DNA of 64,000 bases from Flammeovirga kamogawensis. GTDB taxonomy: Bacteria; Bacteroidota; Bacteroidia; Cytophagales; Flammeovirgaceae. Positions 55,492-64,000 of this stretch are shown piece by piece. Where the stretch lies: NCBI RefSeq assembly GCF_018736065.1, contig NZ_CP076128.1, positions 992,001 to 1,056,000 of the forward strand. Direction: 5' to 3'. How positions within the stretch are numbered: position 1 is the first letter of the stretch; each line of letters begins with the position of its first letter. The notes under the pieces are model-generated. The model had not been told where the DNA came from, made no database searches, and was given only the letters and a program-made list of their open reading frames with translations. The translations under genes were made by a program, and so were the position numbers.

Positions 55492-56817
55492 TTAAACTAA
55501 CTCTTTTGTATATAATTCTTGGTGCAATAAATTAAGTGCTTGGTTCTTGTACTGCGTTGGAATCAATACAGAAATATTACTCTTACTACCACCATATGAT
55601 ATCATACGAATTGGTAAAGATTCTAACGCATCAACTACAGAAGATACCACTTTAGAATCTTCAACTAATAATTGACCTACAACACAAACAATTGTTTGTT
55701 CAGTATCTACTTCAACACAGCCAAATGCTTCTAAATCTTTAACAATAGCTTCAAGATTTTCATCATTATCAATTGTAAGAGATACAGCTACTTCAGAAGT
55801 TGTAATCATATCAATTGGTGTCTTATATGTTTCGAAAACTTCAAAAACATTCTTTAAGAAACCATACGCCATTAGCATTCTACTTGAACGTATTTTAATT
55901 GCAACGATGCCATTTTTTGCAGCAACAGATTTTACAGGAATTGACTCATCAGAAGTTGGTCCGATAAGCGTTCCGAATGCCTCAGGCTGCATTGTATTTT
56001 TTAAACGAACTGGAATATCTTTTTTCTGAGCAGGTAAAACTGCTAAAGGATGAAGAATTTTAGCACCAAAATAAGCTAATTCGGCAGCTTCATCATACGT
56101 TAAACGTTCTACTGCTTTTGTACCCTCCACAAAACGAGGATCATTATTATGCATTCCATCAATATCAGTCCAAATTTGAACTTCTTTTGCTTCAATACAA
56201 GCACCAATAATAGAAGCAGTATAGTCACTCCCTCCTCTCTGTAAGTTATCTACCTGTCCAAACTCATTTGTACAGATATAACCTTGTGTAATAAACAAGT
56301 CAGTTGCAGGGTAAGTTGCAAGAACTTCTTTAATTCTATTTTCTATTTCATCGTACATTGGTTCCCCATTTTCTGTACGCATAAAATCTAAAGCTGGAAT
56401 TAACGCTGCATTTAAACCTTGCTCTGTTAAATATAAGTGCATTAATTTTGTAGAAATCAATTCACCTTGTGCGTGAATTTCTCTTTCTTGAACACCTGAA
56501 AAAGAAGCTACATCATAAGATTTTAACAACGTATACTTTTCTTCCATTAATTCATTTGCCTCAGCAATAGAATTTTCATTTTGAAGAAGTTCATAAATGT
56601 GTTTATCATATTTTGGACGAAACTCCTCTACAAGTGACGTTACTAATGTTTTGTCACCTGCATAATACGCATCACAAATACCAACTAAAGAGTTTGTAGT
56701 TCCAGAAACTGCTGATAATACAACAATCTTAGACTCGCCACCTTTTACTAGACTTGCTACTTGGATCATTCTTTCTGCTGACCCTACTGAAGTTCCTCCG
56801 AATTTGTAAACTAACAT
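55492..56817 (-). CDS. lysC: Aspartate kinase with ACT domains (lysine-sensitive type)
   Basis: A 441-residue enzyme. It starts MLVYKFGGTSVGSAERM with the KFGGTS motif, has LQRGGSDYTAS and IWTDIDGMHNNDPR, and two ACT regions; the first includes ITTSEVAVSLTID, the allosteric-site pattern of lysine-inhibited LysC. It phosphorylates aspartate for the diaminopimelate/lysine, threonine and methionine routes. It differs in sequence from the aspartate kinase at 16247-17506, so the cell has two isozymes here with likely different feedback. It is divergent from the carbonic anhydrase gene. Confidence 0.92.
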   Translation of the reverse strand: MLVYKFGGTSVGSAERMIQVASLVKGGESKIVVLSAVSGTTNSLVGICDAYYAGDKTLVTSLVEEFRPKYDKHIYELLQNENSIAEANELMEEKYTLLKSYDVASFSGVQEREIHAQGELISTKLMHLYLTEQGLNAALIPALDFMRTENGEPMYDEIENRIKEVLATYPATDLFITQGYICTNEFGQVDNLQRGGSDYTASIIGACIEAKEVQIWTDIDGMHNNDPRFVEGTKAVERLTYDEAAELAYFGAKILHPLAVLPAQKKDIPVRLKNTMQPEAFGTLIGPTSDESIPVKSVAAKNGIVAIKIRSSRMLMAYGFLKNVFEVFETYKTPIDMITTSEVAVSLTIDNDENLEAIVKDLEAFGCVEVDTEQTIVCVVGQLLVEDSKVVSSVVDALESLPIRMISYGGSKSNISVLIPTQYKNQALNLLHQELYTKELV

Positions 56818-57020
56818 CGCACTAACACTTTATATTTTTCTGTATTGTTATCTAATTAATAATACAAATATGATAGGTACTTCTCTTTAGAGGAAATAAA
56901 AACATTTAAAATACCTAAATAACACAATCTGTTATAAATAAAACATCTTGCAATTTTCAACACACTTTCTGAACAAATCGTTATAAATAACCTTTTTCAA
57001 TTATAGTGATGAATATTACC

Positions 57021-57028
57021 TAAATTTG
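57021..57028 (+). promoter_or_regulatory. -7 promoter element of the carbonic anhydrase gene
   Basis: TAAATTTG matches TAnnTTTG, 86 bp before the ATG. The -33 position holds TTTTTC, a partial match. Confidence 0.45.
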
Positions 57029-57114
57029 TAATCGATAATCACCATAGCCAATATTTTTTTTAAGGACTTTTGTGATGTGTTATTTAAAGAGCTAATTGTA
57101 TTATCACTTTCAAT

Positions 57115-57876
57115 ATGAAAAACTTACTCATAATTTTCGCGCTTATTGGATTTTTGTTCACGTCTTGTGATTCTACGCATACCACTTCCTCAGAAAGTAT
57201 TGCGTATGCAGTTCCAACTGGAGAATTTGGAGACATTCAATCTCCAATAAATATTTTATCAACTTCTGTTGAGGGAGTAAAAAAATCAAAATTAAATTTA
57301 GATGTACACTGTAATGCTGTAGAAAATACTGGGCATTCTGTACAATTAGATTTTGACAGTACTTCTCAACTTGTTTATGATGATGTTAGTTATAATTTCA
57401 AACAACTACATTTTCATACACCATCAGAACATCAAATAGATGGCATTACTTACCCTATGGAAATGCATATGGTAAACGTGCTTCAAAACGATTCTTCTGA
57501 TAAACCCCATTATTTAGTAATTGGTGTTTTATTTAAAATGGGAAAAGAAAATAAATTCTTAAATGAGTTTATTAACCGTATTCCTAAAGATCACACTGGC
57601 ATTGTTAGTGTAAACGAAAACGAAGTTAACTTAGAAGATCTTTTTGGAAAATATGGATGTGAAGAAATGAAGCATTATTATCATTACAATGGTTCATTAA
57701 CTACTCCTCCTTATACTGAAACGGTATCTTGGCACATTAATCAAGTAATTTTTGAAGCTTCTGCGGAGCAAATTCAATTAATTAATAAGATTGAAGGAAA
57801 CAATGCTAGACACATACAAGCATTAAAAGGAAGACATGTAGAAAAGGAAGACTTATTTGTTTCATCAGTTAAATAA
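57115..57876 (+). CDS. Alpha-type carbonic anhydrase, lipoprotein
   Basis: A 253-residue protein with lipobox LFTSCDS near residue 19. The alpha-CA zinc motif is KQLHFHTPSEHQIDG, with the three His ligands completed by MEMHMVN, and the C-terminal LTTPPYTETVSWHI block is present. It interconverts CO2 and bicarbonate in the periplasm or at the outer membrane. The N-terminal GEFGDIQSPINI is the typical QSPI start. Single gene with a terminator. Confidence 0.95.
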   Translation: MKNLLIIFALIGFLFTSCDSTHTTSSESIAYAVPTGEFGDIQSPINILSTSVEGVKKSKLNLDVHCNAVENTGHSVQLDFDSTSQLVYDDVSYNFKQLHFHTPSEHQIDGITYPMEMHMVNVLQNDSSDKPHYLVIGVLFKMGKENKFLNEFINRIPKDHTGIVSVNENEVNLEDLFGKYGCEEMKHYYHYNGSLTTPPYTETVSWHINQVIFEASAEQIQLINKIEGNNARHIQALKGRHVEKEDLFVSSVK

Positions 57877-57905
57877 ATAACCCCCCTTTCTTTCAAGAAA
57901 TAGCA

Positions 57906-57938
57906 AGAGGTTGAATATTGAATTCAGCCTCTTTTTTT
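57906..57938 (+). terminator. Intrinsic terminator after the carbonic anhydrase gene
   Basis: An 11-bp stem (57906-57916 with 57922-57932, one T-G pair) and seven T. Confidence 0.88.
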
Positions 57939-58011
57939 GTTTATTATTTTCTTATCGCATTAAAAACTTTAAATTTATACCTCAACAAATGGAATTTTAG
58001 TACAACTATTT

Positions 58012-59325
58012 ATGCAATTAGGCATTCTTTCTCCTACATATCAATTCTCACAAATCATTTTAGAAAGTACTACTTCTAAAGAAGATGTAATTAAATATTA
58101 CAGCTCTTTTTCAGATTTCATTGCTTCTGATTTTATACCCAACATTTTATTTATTGATGATGCTCTTATCGTTTTTGAAACTATTAAAAAAGAGATTAGA
58201 TCAGTAAGGAAAAAATCATCAGAGGTTAAACTTGTTGCAATTTCAGAATCAAACGACATTGATTATGCAGATGCTTTGGAAGAAATTGGCTTTAATGCCT
58301 TTTTGCTCAACAATGATTTCTTTATCAAAAGGCTAAAAAAATGTTTAAACTCTATGAGACATAACTTTTTTCAGTTAAACGCATCAACAGAAATAAATGA
58401 CATTATTAAAGGTGATTCTGAAGAAATCAAGAAGGTTTTTGAAATAATTAAAAAGGCTTCAACCACAAAAATTAATGTAAATATTACTGGAGAAACTGGT
58501 ACAGGTAAAGAACTTGTTGCCCAAGCCATACATAAACAGTCAACAAGAAATCAGAACCCCTTTATAGCTGTAAACATTGCTGCTATTCCTAAAGATTTAA
58601 TTGAGAGTGAATTATTTGGTCATGAAGAAGGTGCTTTTACAGGTGCTACTAAACGTAGATTGGGTAAATTTGAAGAAGCCAAACATGGTACTTTATTTCT
58701 TGATGAGATAGGTGAATTATCACTTGATTTACAAACAAAATTATTGCGTGTATTACAAGAGAACGAAGTAACAAGAATTGGTAGTAATGAAGTTATTAAA
58801 ACAGATATTCGATTGGTAACTGCAACTCATAAAAACCTTAGGAATGAAGTCTTTGAAAATAAATTTAGAGAAGATTTATACTATAGGTTGCTAGGTTTAC
58901 CTTTAAAAATTCCTCCATTAAGAGAAAGAAAAGGTGACATAATAAAATTAGCAGAGTTATTTATTGAAGAAGCTTGTAATTATAATAAAATTACTCCTAT
59001 AAAAAAGTTACATGCAGATGCACAAAGAAAATTACTCTCTTATCATTTTCCTGGAAATGTACGTCAGCTAAAATCTTTAATTGAATTATCTGTTATAATT
59101 TCTGATTATACGACCATTAAAGCAGGTGACTTGTTGATAGAAAATGAAGAAATTGAAGATATTTCGCTTAAAAAAGAGCGTACTTTAGAAGAATATAACA
59201 TAGAGATAATTGAATATTTTTTGAAAAAGTACAAAGGAAAGGTGAACTTTGTATCAGACAAACTTGATATGAGTAAGTCTAAAATTTACAAATTGATTCA
59301 AGAGAAAAAATTATCCAAATATTAA
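58012..59325 (+). CDS. Sigma-54-dependent activator with degenerate receiver domain
   Basis: A 437-residue enhancer-binding protein. Residues 1-120 look like a receiver fold ([13 protein letters not shown] with an Asp at the phosphate position) but lack the N-terminal acidic pair. The AAA+ domain has [16 protein letters not shown] (Walker A, about 160-167), the sigma-54 contact GAFTGA (207-212), Walker [12 protein letters not shown] and the arginine-finger region REDLYYRL. A Fis-type HTH ([19 protein letters not shown]) closes it. It activates sigma-54 promoters. The HPt gene 16 bp downstream suggests that phosphorelay controls it. Confidence 0.9.
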   Translation: MQLGILSPTYQFSQIILESTTSKEDVIKYYSSFSDFIASDFIPNILFIDDALIVFETIKKEIRSVRKKSSEVKLVAISESNDIDYADALEEIGFNAFLLNNDFFIKRLKKCLNSMRHNFFQLNASTEINDIIKGDSEEIKKVFEIIKKASTTKINVNITGETGTGKELVAQAIHKQSTRNQNPFIAVNIAAIPKDLIESELFGHEEGAFTGATKRRLGKFEEAKHGTLFLDEIGELSLDLQTKLLRVLQENEVTRIGSNEVIKTDIRLVTATHKNLRNEVFENKFREDLYYRLLGLPLKIPPLRERKGDIIKLAELFIEEACNYNKITPIKKLHADAQRKLLSYHFPGNVRQLKSLIELSVIISDYTTIKAGDLLIENEEIEDISLKKERTLEEYNIEIIEYFLKKYKGKVNFVSDKLDMSKSKIYKLIQEKKLSKY

Positions 59326-59341
59326 CATTAGCCTAATCACT

Positions 59342-59704
59342 ATGAGTACCCCACAAAATAATAAGATGTACGATCTATCTCAACTAGAAATATTATCCAG
59401 AGGAGATGACTCATTTATTACTAAAATGCTGGATTCTTTCAATTCTACGCTTAAAGAGGGCATTGCTGGAATTAATGAAGCAAAAAAATATAATGATTGG
59501 GAGAACTTATCTAAACAAGTGCACAAATTAAAACCATCAATGCAAATTCTTGGTGTAAACTCACTTAAAGATTTAATCGCTTCGTTAGAGAATGATTATA
59601 AAACTGAAAACTTTAATGAGAACAATTTAATGGAGAAAACTGATGCTTTTCTTGAAAATTGCAGGACTTTGTTAATACAAACACAGCAAATTTTGCATAA
59701 ATAA
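59342..59704 (+). CDS. HPt domain protein
   Basis: A 120-residue single-domain phosphotransfer protein. The SKQVHKLKPSMQILGV helix contains the phosphorylatable His61, followed by a Lys and Ser in the usual HxLKxx pattern. The rest is a helical bundle of the length of typical HPt modules. It lies 16 bp after the sigma-54 activator, so it should pass phosphate from a hybrid kinase elsewhere to, or from, the activator's receiver-like domain, or compete for another partner. The next gene, ridA, has its own start region. Confidence 0.85.
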   Translation: MSTPQNNKMYDLSQLEILSRGDDSFITKMLDSFNSTLKEGIAGINEAKKYNDWENLSKQVHKLKPSMQILGVNSLKDLIASLENDYKTENFNENNLMEKTDAFLENCRTLLIQTQQILHK

Positions 59705-59748
59705 TGCAAAAACTGACATGTGTCACTATGAGGGTAAAACTATCTATA

Positions 59749-59756
59749 TATTTTTG
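59749..59756 (+). promoter_or_regulatory. -7 promoter element of ridA
   Basis: TATTTTTG matches TAnnTTTG, 28 bp before the ATG at 59785. No clear -33 TTTG. It supports the shorter RidA start. Confidence 0.4.
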
Positions 59757-59784
59757 TAGATCGATTAATAATTATACCACTCTC

Positions 59785-60165
59785 ATGAAAAAAATAATTT
59801 TCAGCGATTTAGCACCATCTCCGCTAGGTCCTTATTCTCAAGCTACTTTATCAAAAGACACACTTTATGTATCTGGTCAAATAGGAATTGACCAGTCAAC
59901 AGGTAGTTTCATTAACGATTCTATTGAAAATGAAACGCACCAAGTAATGAAAAACCTTGGCTATGTGTTGGCTGCTGCAGACATGACTTTTGAGGAAGTT
60001 GTGAAGTGTAGTATTTTTGTTCGTGATATGGACGATTTTGCTAAAATCAACTCTGTATACGCAACATATTTTAAAGAAGAAACAGCCCCTGCAAGAGAAA
60101 CTGTACAAGTTGCTCGCCTACCAAAAGATGTAGGTATAGAAATATCATGTATAGCCGTAAAGTAA
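59785..60165 (+). CDS. ridA: RidA family reactive imine/enamine deaminase
   Basis: A 126-residue protein from the ATG at 59785, which fits the family length; the longer reading from 59704 adds a poor N-terminus. It has SDLAPSPLGPYSQATL, YVSGQIGIDQSTG, the arginine in ETAPARETVQVARLP and the final GIEISCIAVK. RidA hydrolyses 2-aminoacrylate and related imines, protecting PLP enzymes. A terminator hairpin follows. The 80 bp before it separate it from the HPt gene, with a -7 match. Confidence 0.93.
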   Translation: MKKIIFSDLAPSPLGPYSQATLSKDTLYVSGQIGIDQSTGSFINDSIENETHQVMKNLGYVLAAADMTFEEVVKCSIFVRDMDDFAKINSVYATYFKEETAPARETVQVARLPKDVGIEISCIAVK

Positions 60166-60197
60166 TTACGGTTTATTACATATAAATATTAGCATTT

Positions 60198-60240
60198 ATC
60201 ACAGGTCATCTATTTATTTTGACCTGTGATTAAAAATTAA
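60198..60240 (+). terminator. Terminator after ridA
   Basis: A perfect 11-bp stem (60198-60208 with 60220-60230), then an A-rich/T-mixed tail; a weaker T-run than others here. Confidence 0.65.
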
Positions 60241-60272
60241 ACGAGAAATTATAAAACCACCATTAAAATCAA

Positions 60273-62366
60273 ATGACAAATTCGATTTACATTAGCACAG
60301 CTGAGCCCAATAGTGGTAAAGCTTTAGTTGCTTTAGGTATTTTAGAGAATTCACTAAGAAAAAGTTCAAAAGTAGGATTCTTTAAACCAGTTATCGGGGA
60401 CTATCAATCAGGAAAAGAAGATGAGCATATTTCATTGGTCATCGAACACTTTGGATTAAATTTAACTCACGAAGAAGCTTACGGTTTAACTTTAAAAAAA
60501 GCTAATGAGCTTATATCACAAGGTAAAAAAGATGAAATGCTAGAGATTGTTATCTCTAAGTATAAGAAATTAGAAGAGCGTTTTGACTTTATTTTAATTG
60601 AAAGTAGCGATTACAAAAATTCAATTACTTTAGAACACAGCCTTAATATTGAGTTTGCTAAAAACTTAGCATCTCCAGTATTGGTATTAACCAATGCAAA
60701 CAATAAATCTGTTCACGAATGTACGGATGCTCTAAGAGTATCTATTGATGACTTTAGCTCTAACGACTGTAAAGTTATTGGTGCTGTTGTAAACCGTGTT
60801 GACGCAGATATCATTAATGAATTAAACGTAGTTCTTGCAGATAATTTTGCTCAAGAAGAAATGCTTTTAGCAACTATTCCAGGCGACGAAAGAATCTCAA
60901 GCCCTACTATTAGAGATATAGCAGAGCATTTAAAAGCAAAAGTTTTATACGGTGAAGATAATTTGGATGTACTTGTAGACAATATCACTATTGCTGCAAT
61001 GCAAATGCAAAACTTCTTACCTAAAGTAAAACCTAATTCTTTAGTTATTACACCAGGTGATAGAGGTGATATTGTTTTAGGAACATTATCAGCTCATCGT
61101 TCACAAAGCTACCCAAATATTGCAGGTATTTTATTAACTACAGGCTTAGCACCTGATGAGTCGATTAAACGTGTAATTGAAGGTATGCAAGATATGATCC
61201 CTGTTCTTTCAGTAGATCATAACACATATATTACAGCAAATGATGCAAACGAAGTAACAGCATCTATGCGTGCAAATGATTTAACGCGTATTTCTTATGC
61301 AAAAGAATTATTTGCTAAGCATGTAGACAACAAGTTATTAGATAACTTGCTAAGTACAGTTAAGGTGGAAGGAATGACACCTAAGATGTTCCAATACATG
61401 CTTACACAAAGAGCAAAACAAAAGAGATCAAGAATTGTTCTTCCAGAAGGAAACGATCCTAGGATCTTGGAAGCTTCTGCAATCTTAGCAACTCAAGATA
61501 TTGTAGATATAATCTTATTGGGTAAAGAAGAAGAAATTATTGACGTTGCGCGTAACAACCACGTTAATATTGACTTCTCTCAAGTAGAAATTATCGACCC
61601 TGTAAAATATTCTAAATTCAATGAGTACGTGAATACTCTTTATGAATTAAGAAAACATAAAGGTATGAACTTAGATATGGCAACTGATGCAATGTCTGAC
61701 GTTTCTTACTTTGGTACTATGATGGTACAAATGGGAGATGCAAACGGTATGGTATCTGGTGCAGTACATACAACTGCAGCAACAATCCGCCCAGCATTAC
61801 AAGTAATCAAAACAAAACCTGGTACTTCTGTAGTATCTTCTGTTTTCTTTATGAGTTTACCTGATAGAGTTTTAGTTTATGGTGATTGTGCTGTAAATCC
61901 TAACCCTAACTCAGAGCAATTATCTGAAATTGCTATTTCTTCTGCAGAAACAGCCATTTCTTTTGGTATTGAACCAAAAATTGCAATGTTATCTTATTCT
62001 TCAGGTGCTTCTGGATCTGGTGAGGAAGTAGAAAAAGTACGTAAAGCAACAGAAATTGCTAAAGCAAAACGTCCTGACTTAAAAATCGAAGGTCCAATTC
62101 AATACGATGCGGCTGTAGATGCTAAAGTTGGTGCTCAAAAAATGCCTGGTTCTGATGTTGCTGGTCAAGCAAATGTATTGATCTTCCCTGATTTAAACAC
62201 AGGTAACAATACATATAAAGCAGTACAAAGAGAGACTGGTGCATTAGCTATCGGTCCTGTTCTACAAGGTTTAAATAAACCAGTAAACGACTTATCAAGA
62301 GGTTGTTTAGTAGAAGATATCTTGAATACAGTTATTATAACTGCTATCCAAGGTAACCAATCATAA
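60273..62366 (+). CDS. pta: Phosphate acetyltransferase, long form
   Basis: A 697-residue enzyme. The N-terminal P-loop-like domain (ISTAEPNSGKALVALGILEN) and DRTGG domain (about 215-330) come before the catalytic PTA domain (about 370-695) with RIVLPEGNDPRILEA, VSGAVHTTAATIRPALQ, and GPIQYDAAVDAKVG. It converts acetyl-CoA and phosphate to acetyl phosphate. With ackA it forms the acetate pathway that yields ATP by overflow or fermentation. 120 bp with a hairpin separate the two genes. Confidence 0.95.
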   Translation: MTNSIYISTAEPNSGKALVALGILENSLRKSSKVGFFKPVIGDYQSGKEDEHISLVIEHFGLNLTHEEAYGLTLKKANELISQGKKDEMLEIVISKYKKLEERFDFILIESSDYKNSITLEHSLNIEFAKNLASPVLVLTNANNKSVHECTDALRVSIDDFSSNDCKVIGAVVNRVDADIINELNVVLADNFAQEEMLLATIPGDERISSPTIRDIAEHLKAKVLYGEDNLDVLVDNITIAAMQMQNFLPKVKPNSLVITPGDRGDIVLGTLSAHRSQSYPNIAGILLTTGLAPDESIKRVIEGMQDMIPVLSVDHNTYITANDANEVTASMRANDLTRISYAKELFAKHVDNKLLDNLLSTVKVEGMTPKMFQYMLTQRAKQKRSRIVLPEGNDPRILEASAILATQDIVDIILLGKEEEIIDVARNNHVNIDFSQVEIIDPVKYSKFNEYVNTLYELRKHKGMNLDMATDAMSDVSYFGTMMVQMGDANGMVSGAVHTTAATIRPALQVIKTKPGTSVVSSVFFMSLPDRVLVYGDCAVNPNPNSEQLSEIAISSAETAISFGIEPKIAMLSYSSGASGSGEEVEKVRKATEIAKAKRPDLKIEGPIQYDAAVDAKVGAQKMPGSDVAGQANVLIFPDLNTGNNTYKAVQRETGALAIGPVLQGLNKPVNDLSRGCLVEDILNTVIITAIQGNQS

Positions 62367-62410
62367 AGTATTTTTGGGCAGTAGAATAATAACAGCCTTT
62401 AAACATATTA

Positions 62411-62452
62411 AGATTACCTCTTCTATTAGGAGAGGTAATCTTCTTATTTTTG
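62411..62452 (+). terminator. Hairpin between pta and ackA with a -7 match at its end
   Basis: A perfect 11-bp stem (62411-62421 with 62431-62441) with short T-rich tail. TATTTTTG at 62445-62452 matches TAnnTTTG, so ackA may also be transcribed from here. No -33 seen. Confidence 0.55.
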
Positions 62453-62486
62453 CACATTAATAATCATAATAACTCCTTATATTCAA

Positions 62487-63695
62487 ATGAAAATTCTTGT
62501 AATAAACGCAGGTAGTTCTTCGTTAAAATACCAACTATTTGAGATGGAAGGTACTGTAGTACTTTGCTCTGGTATTGTAGAAAGAATCGGTTTAGAATCT
62601 GGTATCATAACGCACAAAACATTTGATGCTGAAGGAAATGCTACTAAAGTTAAAAAAGAGTTACCTATTCCTAATCATAATGTTGGCCTTACAGAAGTAG
62701 TGGCTTTACTTACAGATGCAGACAATGGTGTAATTCAAAATACAGACGATATTCAAGCAGTTGGACACAGAGTTGTTCACGGTGGTGAATTCTTTAATAA
62801 ACCAACAGTAATTACAACTGAGGTAAAAGAAAAAATTAGAGAATGTTTCCAACTTGCTCCACTTCATAACCCTGCCAATTTACAGGGTATAGAAGATTGT
62901 ACAAACATATTTACTAAAGCAACTCAAGTAGCTGTTTTTGACACTGCTTTTCACCAAACTATGCCTTCAAAATCATATCGTTATGCAGTACCTGCAGAAT
63001 TATATGAAAAGAACGGCGTTCGTGTTTATGGTATGCATGGTACATCTCATAAATATGTCTCAGAAACAGCAATAGATTATTTAGGTCTTAAAGGCAAAGA
63101 TTCGAAAGTAATTACAATTCACTTAGGAAATGGTTGTTCAATGTCAGCTGTACGTAATGGTGAATGTATAGATACTTCTATGGGCTTCTCTCCTCTTGAT
63201 GGCCTAATGATGGGTACTCGTTCAGGAGATATTGACCCTGCTGTAGTGTTCTATCTAATTGATAAATTAGGTATGAAATCTGACGAAGTATATGATTTAC
63301 TTAACAAGAAATCTGGTATGCTTGGTATTACTGGTGACAGTGACATGCGTGATATAGAAGAGAGATTTAATGCAGGTGATGAAGCTGCAATCTTAGGTTT
63401 ACACATGTATACTTATCGTATCAAAAAATATATTGGTGCATACATGGCTGCGTTAAACGGAGCTGATGCAATTGTATTTACTGCAGGTGTTGGAGAGAAC
63501 GATCATGGTGTTCGTTTATTAGCTGCAAATGATTTAGAATTTTTAGGCATTTCTTTAGATGTGGCTAAGAATGATAAATTAAGAGCTTCTGAAATTGAAG
63601 AAATTCAAGCTGCTGATTCTAAAATTAAAGTTTTAGTTGTTCCAACTAATGAAGAATTAGAAATTGCTTTATTGACTCAAAAAATTGTTGGATAA
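62487..63695 (+). CDS. ackA: Acetate kinase
   Basis: A 402-residue ASKHA kinase of standard length: MKILVINAGSSSLKYQLFEM, HRVVHGGEFF, FDTAFHQTMP, GTSHKYVSE, TIHLGNGCSMSA, MGTRSGDIDP and FTAGVGEND. It turns acetyl phosphate and ADP into acetate and ATP. The second gene of the pta-ackA pair; a terminator follows. Confidence 0.97.
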   Translation: MKILVINAGSSSLKYQLFEMEGTVVLCSGIVERIGLESGIITHKTFDAEGNATKVKKELPIPNHNVGLTEVVALLTDADNGVIQNTDDIQAVGHRVVHGGEFFNKPTVITTEVKEKIRECFQLAPLHNPANLQGIEDCTNIFTKATQVAVFDTAFHQTMPSKSYRYAVPAELYEKNGVRVYGMHGTSHKYVSETAIDYLGLKGKDSKVITIHLGNGCSMSAVRNGECIDTSMGFSPLDGLMMGTRSGDIDPAVVFYLIDKLGMKSDEVYDLLNKKSGMLGITGDSDMRDIEERFNAGDEAAILGLHMYTYRIKKYIGAYMAALNGADAIVFTAGVGENDHGVRLLAANDLEFLGISLDVAKNDKLRASEIEEIQAADSKIKVLVVPTNEELEIALLTQKIVG

Positions 63696-63718
63696 TTAAT
63701 TCCAACTCAATTTATATG

Positions 63719-63752
63719 AAAAGGTGAATCAGAAATGGTTCACCTTTTTTTT
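63719..63752 (+). terminator. Intrinsic terminator after ackA
   Basis: A 10-bp stem (63719-63728 with 63739-63748), ten-base loop, then a T-run. Confidence 0.85.
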
Positions 63753-63805
63753 ATGAATACTTATTTACCTAAAAACAATTAGAAGGTGTTTCTGTTTTAT
63801 ATAAA

Positions 63806-64000
63806 ATGATAAAAATGGCAACACCACAAATAACCTCAGAAGAAATTGATAGAATTATCCAGATGGCATGGGAAGATAGAACTCCTTTTTCGGCCATAGA
63901 ATATCAATTTAACTATACAGAAGCTGATGTTATCTCTCTAATGAGAAGAGAACTAAAAAGATCAAGTTTTAATCTTTGGAGAAAAAGGGTGCACTCCATT
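63806..64000 (+). CDS. DUF2805 / TIGR03643 family protein, C-terminus cut by window edge
   Basis: 65 codons are visible from the ATG at 63806 (or 63815, three codons later, both in frame). The protein reads IDRIIQMAWEDRTPFSAIEY, then QFNYTEADVISLMRREL and SSFNLWRKRV, the conserved segments of this small family of about 80 to 90 residues, with an HTH-like pattern. Its function is not established. Only the last few codons should be missing. It is a separate unit after the ackA terminator. Confidence 0.85.
   Translation, partial: MIKMATPQITSEEIDRIIQMAWEDRTPFSAIEYQFNYTEADVISLMRRELKRSSFNLWRKRVHSI

Noticed and set aside
59704-59784. Longer RidA start giving an extra 27 N-terminal residues
   Set aside because: The extension is unlike any RidA, the family N-terminus begins at 59785, and a -7 promoter element lies inside the extension.

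Overview
The window is a chromosomal segment of an AT-rich member of the Bacteroidota. The evidence is two SusC/SusD pairs, a type IX secretion C-terminal sorting domain, promoters of the TTTG-N20-TAnnTTTG type, a lack of Shine-Dalgarno sites, and a periplasmic-propeller/HTH sensor. The gene set (eukaryote-type branching enzyme, imelysin/HTTM/DUF4856 iron-type operon, golvesin-domain amidase) points to the Cytophagales, perhaps a Flammeovirga-like marine gliding bacterium. That placement is inference; no rRNA is present.

Layout. (1) 1-11.94 kb is a surface-glycan region: a truncated glycosyltransferase, a sulfotransferase, another glycosyltransferase and a hexapeptide acyltransferase (very AT-rich, partly coupled by ATGA overlaps), a secreted LRR/Ig-like T9SS protein, an ABC flippase/exporter, a second sulfotransferase and a Wzx-type flippase. 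A Xre/RES toxin-antitoxin module with a broken toxin lies inside it. The product is probably a sulfated polysaccharide. (2) 12-21 kb holds housekeeping and sensing genes: greB, a FecR-like/CHASE2-like secreted and membrane pair, methylglyoxal synthase, an acidic conserved protein, an aspartate kinase with a hairpin leader, rpe and glgB. (3) 21.3-32.3 kb carries two paralogous SusC/SusD transport systems in tandem, one with an extra small lipoprotein. (4) 32.7-33.8 kb carries two tiny secreted Lys/Arg-rich peptides and a duplicated tRNA-His/terminator unit. (5) 33.9-39.6 kb has pyrC, a large amidase with a golvesin-like insertion, a candidate structured ncRNA and a TetR regulator. (6) 39.7-45.8 kb is a four-gene operon (DUF4856, imelysin, HTTM, TonB receptor) behind a consensus promoter, probably for iron uptake. 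(7) 45.9-64 kb has enolase, a HAD phosphatase, a Reg_prop sensor-HTH protein, an M28 peptidase with an Lrp regulator, a second amidase, a second aspartate kinase, an alpha-carbonic anhydrase, a sigma-54 activator plus HPt protein, ridA, the pta-ackA acetate pathway, and the start of a DUF2805 gene.

Most operons end in clear intrinsic terminators, so transcription units can be drawn with fair confidence. The least explained items are the cationic peptide pair, the ncRNA candidate, the CHASE2/FecR-like pair without an output domain, the mosaic LRR gene at the island edge, and the decayed RES toxin beside an intact antitoxin.
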